A stretch of 64,000 bases of DNA. Origin: Neonectria sp. B-13. Its lineage: Eukaryota; Ascomycota; Sordariomycetes; Hypocreales; Nectriaceae. Each line of letters opens with the position of its first letter. The first letter of the stretch is position 1. The stretch is from assembly GCA_002682825.1 (NCBI GenBank), contig NOKP01000002.1:1183132-1247131 (forward strand), in the 5' to 3' direction. The notes under the pieces were generated by a model. The model saw only the letters and a program-made list of their open reading frames with translations. It was not told the DNA's origin and did not search any database. The position numbers and the translations under genes were made by a program. This document shows, piece after piece, positions 47,398 through 58,612 of the stretch.

Positions 47398-48273
47398 TCA
47401 AACATGGTCAGCAATAACCCCTGGTTTTGGCTTCAACGCATACATCCTCATAGGTAGCAACCGCAGGTTCTCAACCTTGGGAAAACCCAACTGCTCCTCC
47501 GTCCTCACGAGCTGCAAACCGGCTTCCTTAAAAAGGTGCCGATATTTCCCATCCGTCCTATTGCTGGGTCAGCCTTACCCTAAATGGCCACGATTCCATT
47601 GTCGAGAAACATACCTTGCGATGCTGTGGTCAACCTCATCGAATTTGTCGAAGCCCCATGTGCTCAAGTTCTCCTTGATGACGATGACTCCCCCATCAGG
47701 ATTCAGGGCAGTCTTGCATCGCTCAAGCCACTGGATCAGCAAGTCGTCACTCAGATAACAAGCGCACCATTGGATCCAGACCAGGTCGTACAGAACTCCC
47801 TCGGTAGGCTGCCATCCATCCAGACCGACATTAAAAATGTCTCCTACACCAGGCTTGCCTCGAAGCACGTCTGTGAACTTAACCACAGGTTCAATGACAT
47901 CTACTTGCTCAGCCATCTTGAGAAGAAGCCCTTCAGTGATCCTGCCGATTCTGCCGCGCCGGTAAAAAATCACACGTTAGCCATCACCTTGGTCGCTCAG
48001 TACTGCAAAAATAACCCACCCGGCTCCTCCTTCAAGTACTCTAGAAACCGGTTTTCGACCAGTCTTGGTACCGAGACCTAGTCTCGCCAGAAAGGTTCGC
48101 GAACCTTGTAGATCGACCCGAGATACAGACGGCATCAAGGCGGGGATGCCGCCCAACATGCCGTCTTCATCTGCACTAATCCCTTCCCAGTATTCCTTTC
48201 CCTTTTCTGGATCGATTAAGGAGTCCTGGGAGGGGATACCCTGTGAGTCTGACGGCGTGAGGGCGATTGTCAT
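47398..48273 (-). CDS. tae1: Alpha-N-terminal protein methyltransferase (NTM1/Tae1)
   Basis: Three exons (48273-48020, 47950-47615 and 47557-47398) encode 249 residues. The family methylates the alpha-amino group of proteins starting X-Pro-Lys after Met removal, such as ribosomal proteins. The signature EYWEGISADEDGMLGG (27-42) is unmistakable. The SAM motif RVLEGGAGIGRITEG (78-92) is completed across intron one, and WIQWCACYLSDDLL and VIVIKENLS follow. It lies in tandem with the SET-domain methyltransferase on the same strand, 380 bp apart, though this pairing may be chance. Confidence 0.95.
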
Positions 48274-49077
48274 CTGGGCAGTCGGTGACGATTTTGATGC
48301 TATCGTGCAAAGATTTTGTTGAAGCTAATCACTAGCGAAGTGGGACGATCCACAGCGTGGTATGGCATATCTCTCATCATATTTACTTGGGTCTATAAGC
48401 ATATCTATGAGAGCAACCTTACCCTTTCGGTGGAAAACCAGGTCGTACTTGCATGATGCTTTACTAGTGAAAACCATCGCTTCTTATCTGGCTGTAACTG
48501 TTAAGGGCTAGGGTCCCTGTATGGAAAAGCTACATCGCGATACCTCGGGCGGACCCTATTTTCCTCGGTATTTCGACCCCTCAAGAGTCTCCCCTCTTAT
48601 GCACATCCAAAGAGGTTAGCTCAAGGTGCAGTTGCCAGTGGGCGGCCGTACGTGCCGAGATATTTAAAGTGGATTCCTTTTCGGCGAGGAGATGTGATTG
48701 TGACAGCTCAGCCTTTTTGGTAGTTGGATAGGGTTGATCTCTCGTTTCTTTCTGGAGCTAGGTCCATCTGCGCTTCTCCTCAACGAACTGACATCTAACA
48801 AAAGTGCTCGAGTCACGATCAAAGGGAGGCCGTTACTATTTCTGTCAGTTGGGTAGTCTTGATCCTCGCCAAGATGCTGGAACCTTTCGTCCGCCTGTTA
48901 CTTACATCACGTCCGACTGTGGAAGTTTGTCCGAATTGGCGCGTATCAACATTCTTGCTAATAGCTCTGAAATTGCAATTTATTTGGCCACCAAACTTGT
49001 TTATGAACGAACTATACAATTTTTGGTCTGTTAAATGACAGCGGGTTCGTTGCACCTCTGTGTCGGCCTTAAATGTT
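48274..49077. other. Intergenic region
   Basis: About 0.8 kb between the NTM1 start and the 3' end of the next gene. No supportable feature inside. Confidence 0.5.
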
Positions 49078-51246
49078 TCACGCCAGCGATTCATTCGCAT
49101 TCCTAGTCCCATACGCTTCGTCCTCGTCAGGCAACAATGGATATGATAATAATTCAGCGTCTGTCAGGTGTCCAAAAGGGTTCATAGGGGCACCCCAAAC
49201 ATCATTTCCAGGCCCAGTAAGCCCGACGTCCCCGGTTCCAGTGGTGTCTGGAGGTTCCCAGTCCCCAACGCCTTCGATGCTTGGCTGGTTATCAAATGCT
49301 TCTGACACCGATGCAAAGTGTCCATTCAGTCCCACAACGGGAGACATGGAGATAGTTGCAGTTGGATCGGGATCTAGGGTTTGGCCAGGGTAAGCATGTT
49401 CAGCCGCTTGATCGTCGTCGTGAGCTGATTCCCCCAGTACATCACTAGGAGAATTTACTTCGCCGCCTGAAGCGTACTCTGACAATACTCGTGGGATCAA
49501 CCGTTCGCAAACAAGCTTACGGACTTTGCGTTCGTCCACGCCATGTAACTCCAAGTCTTTGAGCTCTCCCAGTACAAAATTCCAACCCTCCCCGAAGCGG
49601 TAGTAGTGCTCCACACTAGCAGTCCTCTCTAATATAGGATCAGGCAAGAACGGGTCGAGACACAATGGTTCATTTGGGAAGATCGTCCTATAAAGGTGTT
49701 GCCATTGCTCTTCTTGGGACTGGAACCCAGTCAATCGCTCATTGATCACCCTGCGCTTATCGTATGTGATGGGGTCGACTGGTGCTTTGGACATGCGGAT
49801 ACAGATGTAATGTGGAATATCGTCCTTAGCGTAACAGTGGTAACAGTGAGGACAGTACGGCTGGTAGTGCTTCTTTTTGAGATGATCCTTCACATGGCTA
49901 ATGGCTTTTAGTTTCGCCGTGCACCTTGTTTCCCGATACTGCTCCGGCTTCCATTTTAGAAATGGGCAAGCCCAGCGGCGTGAGCTCTCGAAGCGTGTAG
50001 TAACAACTGAGGGTTGCACCCCATTGTGAGAGTTTTCGTCATCGCTCTCTCCAGCCCCATTGACGGTCTTGCGGCTAGGCGGCCCTGTCGCTTGCTCAGT
50101 CGATGTGCCATTTCTCTGTGTTCTTTTGCCTGGACGGCGGCCCACGTGATACGCATCCTGATTCCGTGCTGCACTGTTCCGTTTCTGGGATTTCTGCGGT
50201 GCGTAGGATCTTAGGTAGTCGTCGAGAAGCAATTCGGTTATCCGATCGATGGCTTGATCCAGTGCAATGACAGCCTGTGTGTCGAGATCTCTCCCCAAAA
50301 TGGAGTCAGACCCGGAGCTGGTACTGGAAACCGAACATGTTGTAGATGCTATCTCCAGATCCCGGTCAAGTCTGCTCGTTACCCAGGACTCGGCTGAGCC
50401 GCCGACACCAAACAAGCCTGCACCGCTAAAAACAAGGCTCTGAGGCTCGTAACCGCTAAAAAGGCAGTTTTCAGACCCGGGATGGGATGCGGAGGGTGTC
50501 GTGGATCCGACTTTTGAGTTCGGACTGGCTTTGGAAGATTGTGTCTCGGTTGTTCTGACGACATCGAACGGTTCGCCGCCGAGTAACAGGCGAGAATCCT
50601 CCCATGAAAATTCAGAATACCTTAGAAGTTGACGAAAGACGCCATGATGAGAGGTTGGCTGCGTCATCTGCGCTTCGGAGTGTGCAATTCCATGATATTG
50701 TGAGAAGCTTGTCGATGAGGGGCCACCAGTAGGCAACGAGAGTGATCTTCCCGTATCTGACAGCTCAGACTGTGTCATAGTCTGTGGGGGCGGTACGGTT
50801 GACGTTGCGAAGGGAATTGACGACGGTATAGATTCACGGCTGACTTCAGGCTGGCCCAGGCCCTCGAATGCCGGTTCGTGGTCAAATGGGAGCAGAGGAT
50901 GGATCGTTTCATATTCATGCGCGTCGATGCCGATGCCCATGCCCATGCCCATGCCTAGGAGTAAAGGGCCATGGAGTAAGTCCTCTTCACGGCTGGCTGG
51001 GCCTTCGTCCAAGATCTGAAATTGATTGGCTTTGTTAGTTTATTTCCAAATTCTAGGTGCATGGCAACTGCGCGCAACCACGTAATGGATGACTGCAATT
51101 GTGCAACCCGACAGTGAGACCCAATGGCTTTGACTCACCCTGAGGGAAGGCTTCTTGTGTGTTGCGGTATCCGCTGAGCTGGCTGTGCCGCCAGGCGTCT
51201 CAGCAGTCACCGGATTGGAGTCAGAAGAGTTTCGGTGGGGAAGCAT
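49078..51246 (-). CDS. Large C2H2-like zinc-finger protein, putative regulator
   Basis: Two exons (51246-51139 and 51015-49078) encode 681 residues. The only ordered block is RRWACPF...RETRC...HVKDHLKKKH (Cys386, Cys401, His414, His419), a C2H2-like finger of the kind found in many Pezizomycotina proteins, followed by more cysteines (YCPHCYHCY, 424-430). A basic stretch (GRRPGKRTQR) precedes it, and a conserved-looking helix (EEQWQHLYRTIFPNEP) follows. The N-terminal 340 residues are Ser/Thr/Gly-rich with a (GM)4-like repeat near 57-64, and the C-terminus is acidic, as in transcription activators. No target is known. It sits at the edge of the degenerate right-hand block. Confidence 0.75.
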
Positions 51247-51404
51247 GTTGATGTAGACCGTAACGCAGGTAGTGCAGCAGTTGCTAATAGACCAAGTGGA
51301 AATAGAAAAGGTAGGGAGGAGTAACTTGAATACCGTATGCAAATTTCTGGTTGACGAGGGATCAAGTCAATTATGGAGGCGCTCATTCCTTTTAGTACTT
51401 ACAT

Positions 51405-51468
51405 CCTGGCGAAACGCAGCCTCTGCGATTGCTTACCCTGGCGAAACGCAGCCTCTGCGATTTCTTAA
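51405..51468 (+). repeat. 32-bp direct repeat, two units
   Basis: Two adjacent 32-bp units start at 51405 and 51437. The first 26 bases are identical (CCTGGCGAAACGCAGCCTCT then GCGATT) and the rest differ slightly. The repeat lies 160-220 bp upstream of the zinc-finger gene start, so it could affect its promoter. Confidence 0.85.
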
Positions 51469-51699
51469 CCCTGTGCGGTGATTGGTGGCGGTGTTCTGAT
51501 TTCTGAGACAAGAGCTCATTGATTATGGTGCATCCCAGAATAGCCAATGATGTGTAAGGGAGGGTCACACCATGCGCGCTCGCTCTCCATTCAGCACCTG
51601 CATGTGAATGGTAGACTTAAGGTCATCTCCTTCATTGGCGGCATGCTTCGCGATTTCTTGCGACTAAGCTTCTTCGGCACTCTCAGTTGGCTCGATTGT

Positions 51700-52518
51700 C
51701 AACTTGGCCATATCCTTGGCGCGTTGTGAGCCTCAACGAGGTGGCAGAGCTCCCGTTGCCCATCAAGCCGTAGCCGCCGATAATCATGTTGGGGAAATCG
51801 TGTGTCGCCCAGCCGTGAAGTGTGTAGACCTTTACGATCCGTGAATTTCATATTGGCGGCGGATCCTCTTGGCCTCCAGCGCCCGGCGCATGGTAGCCAG
51901 TGCTGTAGACCAGAATATCAACTTCGTATTCCTTGCCACCATGGAAATCCCCTAAGCCATGGGCTTTGGGTACCTTTCGGTGGTTGAGGAAGCCGTTGGT
52001 GGCGATGATGAACTGCGCGCGAGCCTTGAGTTGAACTCGAGACTCTCTGGTCCCTTTTTTCTCATCTCTTTAAGTGATCGTCCCATTCGGACACTATTGA
52101 CTTTAGTCCGAAATAGGCCCAAGAGTCCCCATTGCTTAGCAATATGTTCCGCTTGTTCGTTCAGCTCTGGACCATAAGAAAACTTGTGCTACGGCATGTA
52201 GTCATTTTCTTCTAAGAGAGACATGTAGACGGCGGATTCGACGTCACACATTAATCCCGGATACTGATCCCAGTACCAAGTGCCTCCCCACCCTCCCGCG
52301 TTGTCGATGAGGCGTATATCCTCCGCTTGGAACCCGGCATCGATCAGGCGCACAGCACACAGAAGCCCTCCATATCCAGAACCAAGAATGATGAACTTGA
52401 ATTCGTCGCCATCTCGTATGTTTGGCGGCATAGCGTTGAACGCTGCATGGTCAACCCATTCTTCGTCTGAAAGAGCTTTGAAGCGCTCTGAGGATGCGCC
52501 TTCGAGCTCAAAATACAC
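51700..52518 (-). pseudogene. Degenerate flavin-dependent monooxygenase (FMO/Baeyer-Villiger type)
   Basis: The minus strand reads [17 protein letters not shown], then [17 protein letters not shown] and [20 protein letters not shown]: the FAD-binding start of a class B flavin monooxygenase. A TAG (52189-52191) interrupts just before HKFSYGPELNEQAEHIA, where the family continues without a break. After a frameshift come FIIATNGFLNHRKVP, then EYEVDILVYSTGYHAPG and FPNMIIGGYGLMGNGSS, the FAD/NADPH and C-terminal segments. The central few hundred bases are missing, with GDFHGGK joined directly to EYEVD. It is a stop-interrupted, internally deleted relic that once would have encoded a protein of perhaps 550-600 residues. 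Confidence 0.8.
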
Positions 52519-53310
52519 CAGTCAATAGCTAGTTAAGAGGGGAAAGTGTCTTATCGAGGTCTCCTAAAGCCAAGGAAGCAACCTCAGTATTTATAAAGCG
52601 CAATATTGACCTTTGTCTTAGTTCAACTCGGTGGTTTGGAATACCGAACGAAACAGGGATGTTAATTTGTTAGTGCCTTTTAGAGAGAGCATGGCCGCGT
52701 AATCTGCCATTTGTAGTCGAAATAGAGGTGGGCAAAGTTCGCGGTCGTCGTGTCCGGATGCCGGATTCCTCAAGAAAAAGAACCCACGGGAATGTCTCCT
52801 CATATAACTAGTACGTTCCGTTTTTGGCTACATTCTCGTGCCGCCGGGAAAGGCTAAAACGGGTAACCCTAAAGACAGAATTCCTAGAAAGAGATAGGAT
52901 ATTTTTGCAGGCTGAAGCCTTAGTATATACTCTCATTAGACGGAGAAGCATCTCTGCAGTATCGCCCCCACGGCTTCAGGGGAACCAGATTCTCTCTACT
53001 AGCCTTCGGCCAAGACAAGTTAGAGACGGTACACCTTCTACGCAAAGGTGTACAGGGGGGGCTTCGTAAAAGACACAGAGGGGGATCTTGCGTCTTTTGG
53101 ACTTTCGACCAACATCGCCTTCACCGCCCACGGTCCAATGTTAAGCTCCCAGCGTGACGACGACGCCCCGGGCCACCATTGTTTTGCCCCCTCAGCGGGC
53201 GGACATCGGGAGGTCATCAACATCTACGGGTTTCCGGCTGTGCTGGAACCCGGCCCTCACCGGGGCTCTATGGAGCCGCCGGCGATTCCCCTGAGCTGGG
53301 ATTTAGCCAA

Positions 53311-53352
53311 GCTCACTGCCTAGTGAGAACACTTTTATGAGCTGCTAGGAGC
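53311..53352 (+). repeat. Dispersed repeat, copy 1
   Basis: Contains the palindrome CTCACT-GCCT-AGTGAG followed by TTATGAGCTGCTAGGAGC. Copy 2 at 60880 has CTCACT-A-AGTGAG followed by TTATGAGCTGTTAGGAGC. The shared 18-mer differs at one base and both copies point the same way. Confidence 0.6.
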
Positions 53353-53467
53353 CAGCGGCTTCCCTTCTTCCTTCTTGCTCTTTAGCTTTAGATAAAAATC
53401 CCTACAGCAGCAGCCTCGTTAAAAAAATTGTAAGGTGATAGGCTAGAGCGATGCTCGCTATAGTGCT

Positions 53468-53517
53468 GTATCCGCATTGAGTGCGGATACTGATTGATCG
53501 TTTGGCCCTACGGGCCA
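53468..53517. repeat. Two adjacent perfect hairpins
   Basis: Hairpin one: GTATCCGCA, loop TTGAG, TGCGGATAC (53468-53490). Hairpin two: TGGCCC, loop TAC, GGGCCA (53503-53517). Stems are 9 and 6 bp with no mismatch. Paired short hairpins like these often mark mobile-element ends; no element is identified. Confidence 0.7.
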
Positions 53518-55163
53518 CTGGGTTATTGTCAGTCAGTGCACGCCGCCGCTAACATTTACAACTTCTTTCCAAGTTCTAGTTAACCCTAGATTATCAACCT
53601 AAAAATCAAAGTTATTTTAATATTGCAAAATTAACCAGTTTGAAGCGTTAAGGCAGATGTCGAGGTGGCGAGATTTGGGTTGTAGAGAAGTGTAGATGCC
53701 CGACGTTCAAGAGAATGTATTATAAGCTCGCTATAGAGATTGTAACAGGAATACAGCATGTCAAGGCACAAGCCATAGAACTTAAGGTACATCAAGCATG
53801 TCGAATGATTTCGTGGTTATTCACACACAGGGAGTGCCCCTTATGCTCATTTGATCAGCCTAGCCCGCTTTTATACATGGATTCTAGTTACTTCAACTCC
53901 TCAGATAGTAGCCACTTCCCAAAAAGGCATAAAAGGGAATCCGGCGCAGCAGCAGCTGTACTCAAAGTCTCTTATATTCATCTACAGATTTGCGCAGCCT
54001 GGCCTCGATATAGCGCAAGTATGCGGTTGCCGACTAGCGTGCGTCATCGTACGCCAACGAGTTTGACTTCAGATGGGATCGAGAAGTGCCGGGCAAAAAG
54101 AGAAGCGGCTGGTAACCATACCTTTGAACCGGACTTGGGGATTAGATGTGATTACTCTGGGCTCAACAGCTGGCCGAAAGGAGTCAATTAGCCGACTAGG
54201 AAATTTCAGACCACTGATTGAACATCAAGGCCAGACTGTTTGGGAAATCTTCGCCGTGGAGTGGCAGACCATCCAGAAGCTAGATGGTGTTGCAAGTGTG
54301 TGCTTCATTGCAGAGAGATGTACAGGGGAGAGTTTGCTTAAATGTTGTTTCGCCGCTGCCTGATTGAATGGACGTTGCACACCTGGTTATCTTTATATTT
54401 GTCCCTATCTTGTAGACAGCACGCAATTCTCCTTTGTGGAATCGCAAGCTTCACTTTTTGTGTATTGCCTGAATCATGCCGCAAATGCCGAAACCTAAAG
54501 CCGGACAAGTTATAAACTTCTACGATTTGTTTGGTAATCCCGCGTGGTTTATGTAAGTAGCCCGAAGCTTAGCCCCAACGGACCATTGAGGTGGATTACT
54601 ATTGACACAACAAGACCGAATGCTTAGACTGACATAATACTTCCTCGGTATGAGGTACAATACAAGCTACTGCTAATGGGAAGAAATCCAATCTACCGCA
54701 CACACCTTGATGCTTTCTAACACTGCTTAGTGATCGTGTTTCCACAGATATCTTTCGTCTTCAATTGCTTCAAGCTCGGTTAAGCGTTCATCAAGCCCAG
54801 CGGGCACTAGCTAGACTACTCTCTATGGCTCGGGGAGATTAGTTTGCTCGATATGTAGTATTCCTGGCATTGGTTTCGAGTGTTGTGTTGAGGCTCGTGC
54901 GACGGTGGCTTCGTAATCATGCACCCGATTTCCCTCCACCGCCAACAGCCAGCCACGGAGATGTGTACCTGACTTTCGTCTGACCCTTGAAAGCGGAGCG
55001 CAAAGTCAGCCGAATGGAATCATCGAAGCTGCTGCAGGCTCCAGAAAGTGACGGAATTTGTGACGAGGATGAAGTTTGCCTAGAATCCGGTGTGATGAGG
55101 CTTCCGTACACGGGCGCGGACCCGGCATGGATCTAGTAACCAGGTACCTACCTACCTTGGCTG

Positions 55164-55170
55164 TATATAA
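55164..55170 (+). promoter_or_regulatory. TATA box of the SDR gene
   Basis: TATATAA, 108 bp upstream of the start codon, followed by an A/C-rich leader with a (CTACACCAC)2 repeat at 55241-55258. Confidence 0.6.
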
Positions 55171-55277
55171 CCCGATCATTTCTCTCGTGATAATAAAATA
55201 TTCCAACACCTTCTCATCCATTAACAAGCCACTTCATTACCTACACCACCTACACCACCTACTATCAACTAGTCACC

Positions 55278-56048
55278 ATGAGTGCCCCTTCTACTATTCT
55301 GATTACCGGTGGAAACCGTGGGATAGGTCAAGGATTCGTCAAGACCTTTCTTTCCAGGCCCTCCACGACCGTCATTGTCGGCGTTCGCGACCCGGCACAT
55401 TCAACATCCAAGGCTCTCCAGAACCTGCCAAAAGCAGAAGGCACCCAGCTGATCACGGTCAAGCTCGATTCGACAGTCTCATCTGACGCTGCTGCGGCAG
55501 TGGAAAAGCTCCAGAAAGAGCACGGCATCACTTCCCTAGACATTGTCATCGCCAACGCTGGCATCGCAGTTGACGGCGAGACTGTCCGCAAGACTACCCC
55601 TGAGAACATCGGCAAACACTTCCAGGTGAACGCGGTGGGCCCTGTGACCCTTTTCCAGGCTACGGCGGACCTTCTCCAGGCTAGCAAGACAGGAAACCCG
55701 ATTTTCCTCGCAATCTCAACTCTTATCGGCTCCATCGGATCTATGGAAGCTCTAGCGGGACTCCCACCTGTCCAAAGCCCATACGGCGGTAGCAAGGCGG
55801 CACTGAACTGGTTCATACGTCGCCTTCACTTTGAGGAGCCATGGCTCACCAGCTTCGTCTTTCACCCTGGCCTGGTAGAGACTGATATGGGCACAAGCAT
55901 CGTCGAGGGCTCTCCACTGAAGCTCTCCGACCTTGGCGCCATCAGCGTTGACACCAGCGTGACATCGATGGTCAAGACCATCGATGCCGCCACCAAAGAT
56001 ATTAGTGGAACGTTCCAGAACTACGATGGCACAACGCTGCCGTGGTAG
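55278..56048 (+). CDS. Short-chain dehydrogenase, norsolorinic-acid-ketoreductase-like
   Basis: Intronless 256-residue SDR. The cofactor motif TGGNRGIG (10-17), IANAG and the catalytic YGGSKAALNWF (YxxxK) are all present, with HPGLVETDMG after them. The overall pattern, including RNRGIGxG and the C-terminal FQNYDGTTLPW, matches a broad fungal group annotated after the aflatoxin ketoreductase Nor1. Most members lie outside aflatoxin clusters, so the substrate cannot be inferred. The ATG follows a clear TATA box and leader. The neighbouring genes are a broken NmrA-like gene and an enoyl-CoA hydratase-like gene. Confidence 0.9.
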   Translation: MSAPSTILITGGNRGIGQGFVKTFLSRPSTTVIVGVRDPAHSTSKALQNLPKAEGTQLITVKLDSTVSSDAAAAVEKLQKEHGITSLDIVIANAGIAVDGETVRKTTPENIGKHFQVNAVGPVTLFQATADLLQASKTGNPIFLAISTLIGSIGSMEALAGLPPVQSPYGGSKAALNWFIRRLHFEEPWLTSFVFHPGLVETDMGTSIVEGSPLKLSDLGAISVDTSVTSMVKTIDAATKDISGTFQNYDGTTLPW

Positions 56049-56559
56049 AGAATATCTTTAGCGCGGTCCTGCTGTCATTGCAATTGGGATTGTCATACCT
56101 TTGGGCTTGGGTGTAGCTGCCAAGTGCCTTCAATAAACACGCTATCAAGCAAAAGTAAATGCTCGCTAAAACTCATGTGAAGACTTTGGGAAGATTTGTG
56201 ATTAAATGATTAGAAGCTTGATCACACTCAGGCGATACTGTATCGGGCGTAGGTGAGTATATAAAGTATTCTGTCCTAACGAGGTAAAGAAGGAACACAA
56301 CACCATTTCGGTGGCATGCACCACAAGGGCTCGGAGACGAAACTCAAGCACAATCATCCGCTTACATTGGCTTTTGGAGACGTACCGAACACAAGACGCT
56401 GCTATTGGGCAGCGACTAATAGATCTTAGCTCCTGGGACGGCTGCCGTTTTTCTTCAAGCCTTCCGAGCCCGCGTTGTACGAATGGCTTAACTACTGCTG
56501 GGTTCCGATACTAATGATCTCTTGATGACGACAAAGACAACTTCAGCTCCCATTGCACC
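56049..56559. other. Intergenic region
   Basis: About 0.5 kb after the SDR. Holds its 3' UTR; no supportable gene. Confidence 0.5.
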
Positions 56560-56838
56560 TCAATTCCTCTCTCCAAGATAACCCTGGGGATTCAGGATGC
56601 TATAACTATATACCAATGCCCTCGAACCTAGCCCGAATGGTCGTGACCCTCGAAAAGATTTCTGCCAAGTCAGCAACGTGGAGTTGAGCGCTTTCGATAG
56701 GGTATGTCTTAGAGGTGGTGCTATAGCATGTACGTGGAAAGATGTGGAGGAATTGAGCAAGGCGCGGACAACACCCGTCCCTTGGCTTCTCGTAGCTCCA
56801 ATCACAGCAATGATTCTGAGAGGTTGCGCCGACGCCAT
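56560..56838 (-). pseudogene. 5' remnant of an NmrA-like Rossmann-fold gene
   Basis: From the ATG at 56838 the frame reads MASAQPLRIIAVIGATRSQG then VVRALLNSSTSFHVHAI, the start of NmrA-like NAD(P)-binding proteins. After that the family pattern is lost in this frame and weakly continues one frame over (YPIESAQLHVADLAEI), so a frameshift is likely. No further NmrA sequence (normally ~300 residues) follows before the SDR gene. It is a truncated relic: the usual GATGSQG is even changed to GATRSQG. Intact members are redox-sensing regulators or isoflavone-reductase-like proteins. Confidence 0.7.
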
Positions 56839-57653
56839 GACAGCCTGTACGTGAGAATTGAGAGCGTTTGGAAATGGCGGGTTCTAGTGGTAGTAATTCC
56901 TATCGACGACTATTTTATAGAATATAGAAAGTTCATGTTCCGTCCCGGCGATGAATGTTGCAGAAATGCGTCAAGCAGACTAGCGGAGATAAAACTCTAA
57001 AGGATGCAGGTGACCCCACCACCGACTCCGTCTCCGTCTCCGTCTCCGGTTTTGCTCCCGACGATTGTGTCACAACCCCGATACTATGAAATTTTCTATT
57101 ATTCAGCGTGTCGAACCTCGGAAGTCACCTGAAGAAGGTTTGATAGGTCTACTCCTATCAACCCTGGCGTGTGTGTGAGCTGGTTACCCAGGTCAAGTTC
57201 TCCACACCTTCAGACTGCCAGGGAGATCGAACTCTTGGGTTTCCCCACGAAGTCGCTTCACCAGACCGTTTACAAAGTGCTACAGGGGTCTAGCACATAA
57301 AGCTTTATGGTAGAAAGTGATGAGCTTGGGTCAAATCTAAGAAGAAAGCTGGAGGAAAGGTCGTGTTGTGATCAATAATGTTGTTCTTTGGCTTTACTGT
57401 ATCGACTCAGCAATATTTCACGTCTAATTAATTGCTGAGGCGGTTGAGGAAACACCGCAAACTGCTATATTGCCCGCGAAATCTTGTACCGAGTCTCCTT
57501 CACTCCATGATAGACACAGTAAATAAGGTAGATGATGTTCCATTCTAGTAGTTGAGATGTAGTACAGAACAAGATGTCTAAAAAGAGCTAAATACTTCCG
57601 TCGCGGTAATTACTGGCCGGAAACTGAAAACTCTGGCTACTTGTATCATGCTT
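56839..57653. other. Intergenic region
   Basis: About 0.8 kb. It includes a short repeat of GTCTCC (57025-57048). No gene is supportable. Confidence 0.5.
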
Positions 57654-58612
57654 CTAAGCATAAAGAAGGGGAATGGTATCGCCGAGATTGAGCTCGAGCT
57701 CTACCACAGATGTATTCGCAACTAAAGCGGCCGACCTTTTGGCAATTTCCTGAGCAAGGGGGTCTGACTGTTGCTTGTAGAAGTCCTTGCCGTCGGCAAC
57801 TACGTGCTCCAGAGATGGTGCTGAAGCGCGGTTGATGCTCTTCTTGGCCCCATCCAAGGCCGTCAGGGGAAAGAGGCTGAGGCGGGAAGCTAGCTTGTTG
57901 ACATAGTCGTACAATTCAGACGACGTATCAAATGCCTTATTGATCCAGCCGATCTTCTCTGCGTCACCGGCTGAGATATCCTTGGAGCTCAAGATGTACT
58001 CCATTGCCAGTCCCCTGCCAATCAAGCCTGGAAGGTACTGGCTGCCGCCGCCGCCTGGGAACAAACCAGATCCTACCTCAGGCTGACCGAAGACTGTATC
58101 CGTTTTGGTTGCGAAGCGCATATCAAGGGCGACGAGCAACTCATTGCCCGCGCCTCGCGCTCTTCCCTCGACGGCACCAATAGTGACCTGACGGAGTGTT
58201 GAGATATTATAGATAAGGCTTCCAAACGTCTCGGCGAATGCGGCTAGTAGATTAAACGTTAGTGACAGCCTCAAAGAATAGACATTTCTTTCCGCTTAGG
58301 AATGTACATACGATCAGCTATACTGGGCATAGTGAGGTCAAGATGTGCCACGAAGAATCTAGGAACATCGCTATTGAAGATTACGACCTTGGTTGCATTG
58401 TCCTCTTGGAGTCGGGACACCAGGTCGATCAGATCATCCTGGGTGTCTTGATTCCACAAATTGACGGGGGACGACGGATTGTGAAAGGTGACACGAAGAA
58501 TACTTGAGTTAAGGGCTGTTTTGAGGCCCTTATACTTGGGAAAAGACAAAGAAAGAGCGGGAGCGATGAGGGCAGCAGCCGTAGCTAGCGAAGAGAACTG
58601 GGGGAGCAACAT
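57654..58612 (-). CDS. Enoyl-CoA hydratase/isomerase-family protein with a signal peptide
   Basis: Two exons (58612-58312 and 58243-57654) encode 296 residues of the crotonase fold. Segments RVTFHNPSSPVNLW, TKVVIFNSDVPRFFVAHLDL (oxyanion-hole region), VTIGAVEGRARGAGNELLVALDMRFA and GQPEVGSGLFPGGGGSQYLP follow the family order. The second acidic catalytic residue position is Glu in QPEVGSG; the usual first Glu is replaced in GNELL, so activity may be altered. An N-terminal hydrophobic stretch (MLLPQFSSLATAAALIAPALS) looks like a signal peptide, unusual for a CoA-dependent enzyme. A TATA-like box lies about 80 bp upstream (58690-58696). Confidence 0.82.

Larger units (their letters stand above)
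52519..55163. other. Gene-free tract with possible transposon remains
   Basis: About 2.6 kb. It mixes a more GC-rich patch (about 53080-53310) with AT-rich sequence on both sides. It holds a dispersed repeat copy and two perfect hairpins, listed separately. Two plus frames (53715-54191 and 54073-54363) have no family resemblance. The pattern suggests old mobile-element debris, without a transposase I can identify. Confidence 0.45.

Noticed and set aside
52519..55163. A complete transposable element
   Set aside because: No transposase or reverse-transcriptase motif, and no matched terminal repeats were found by eye.
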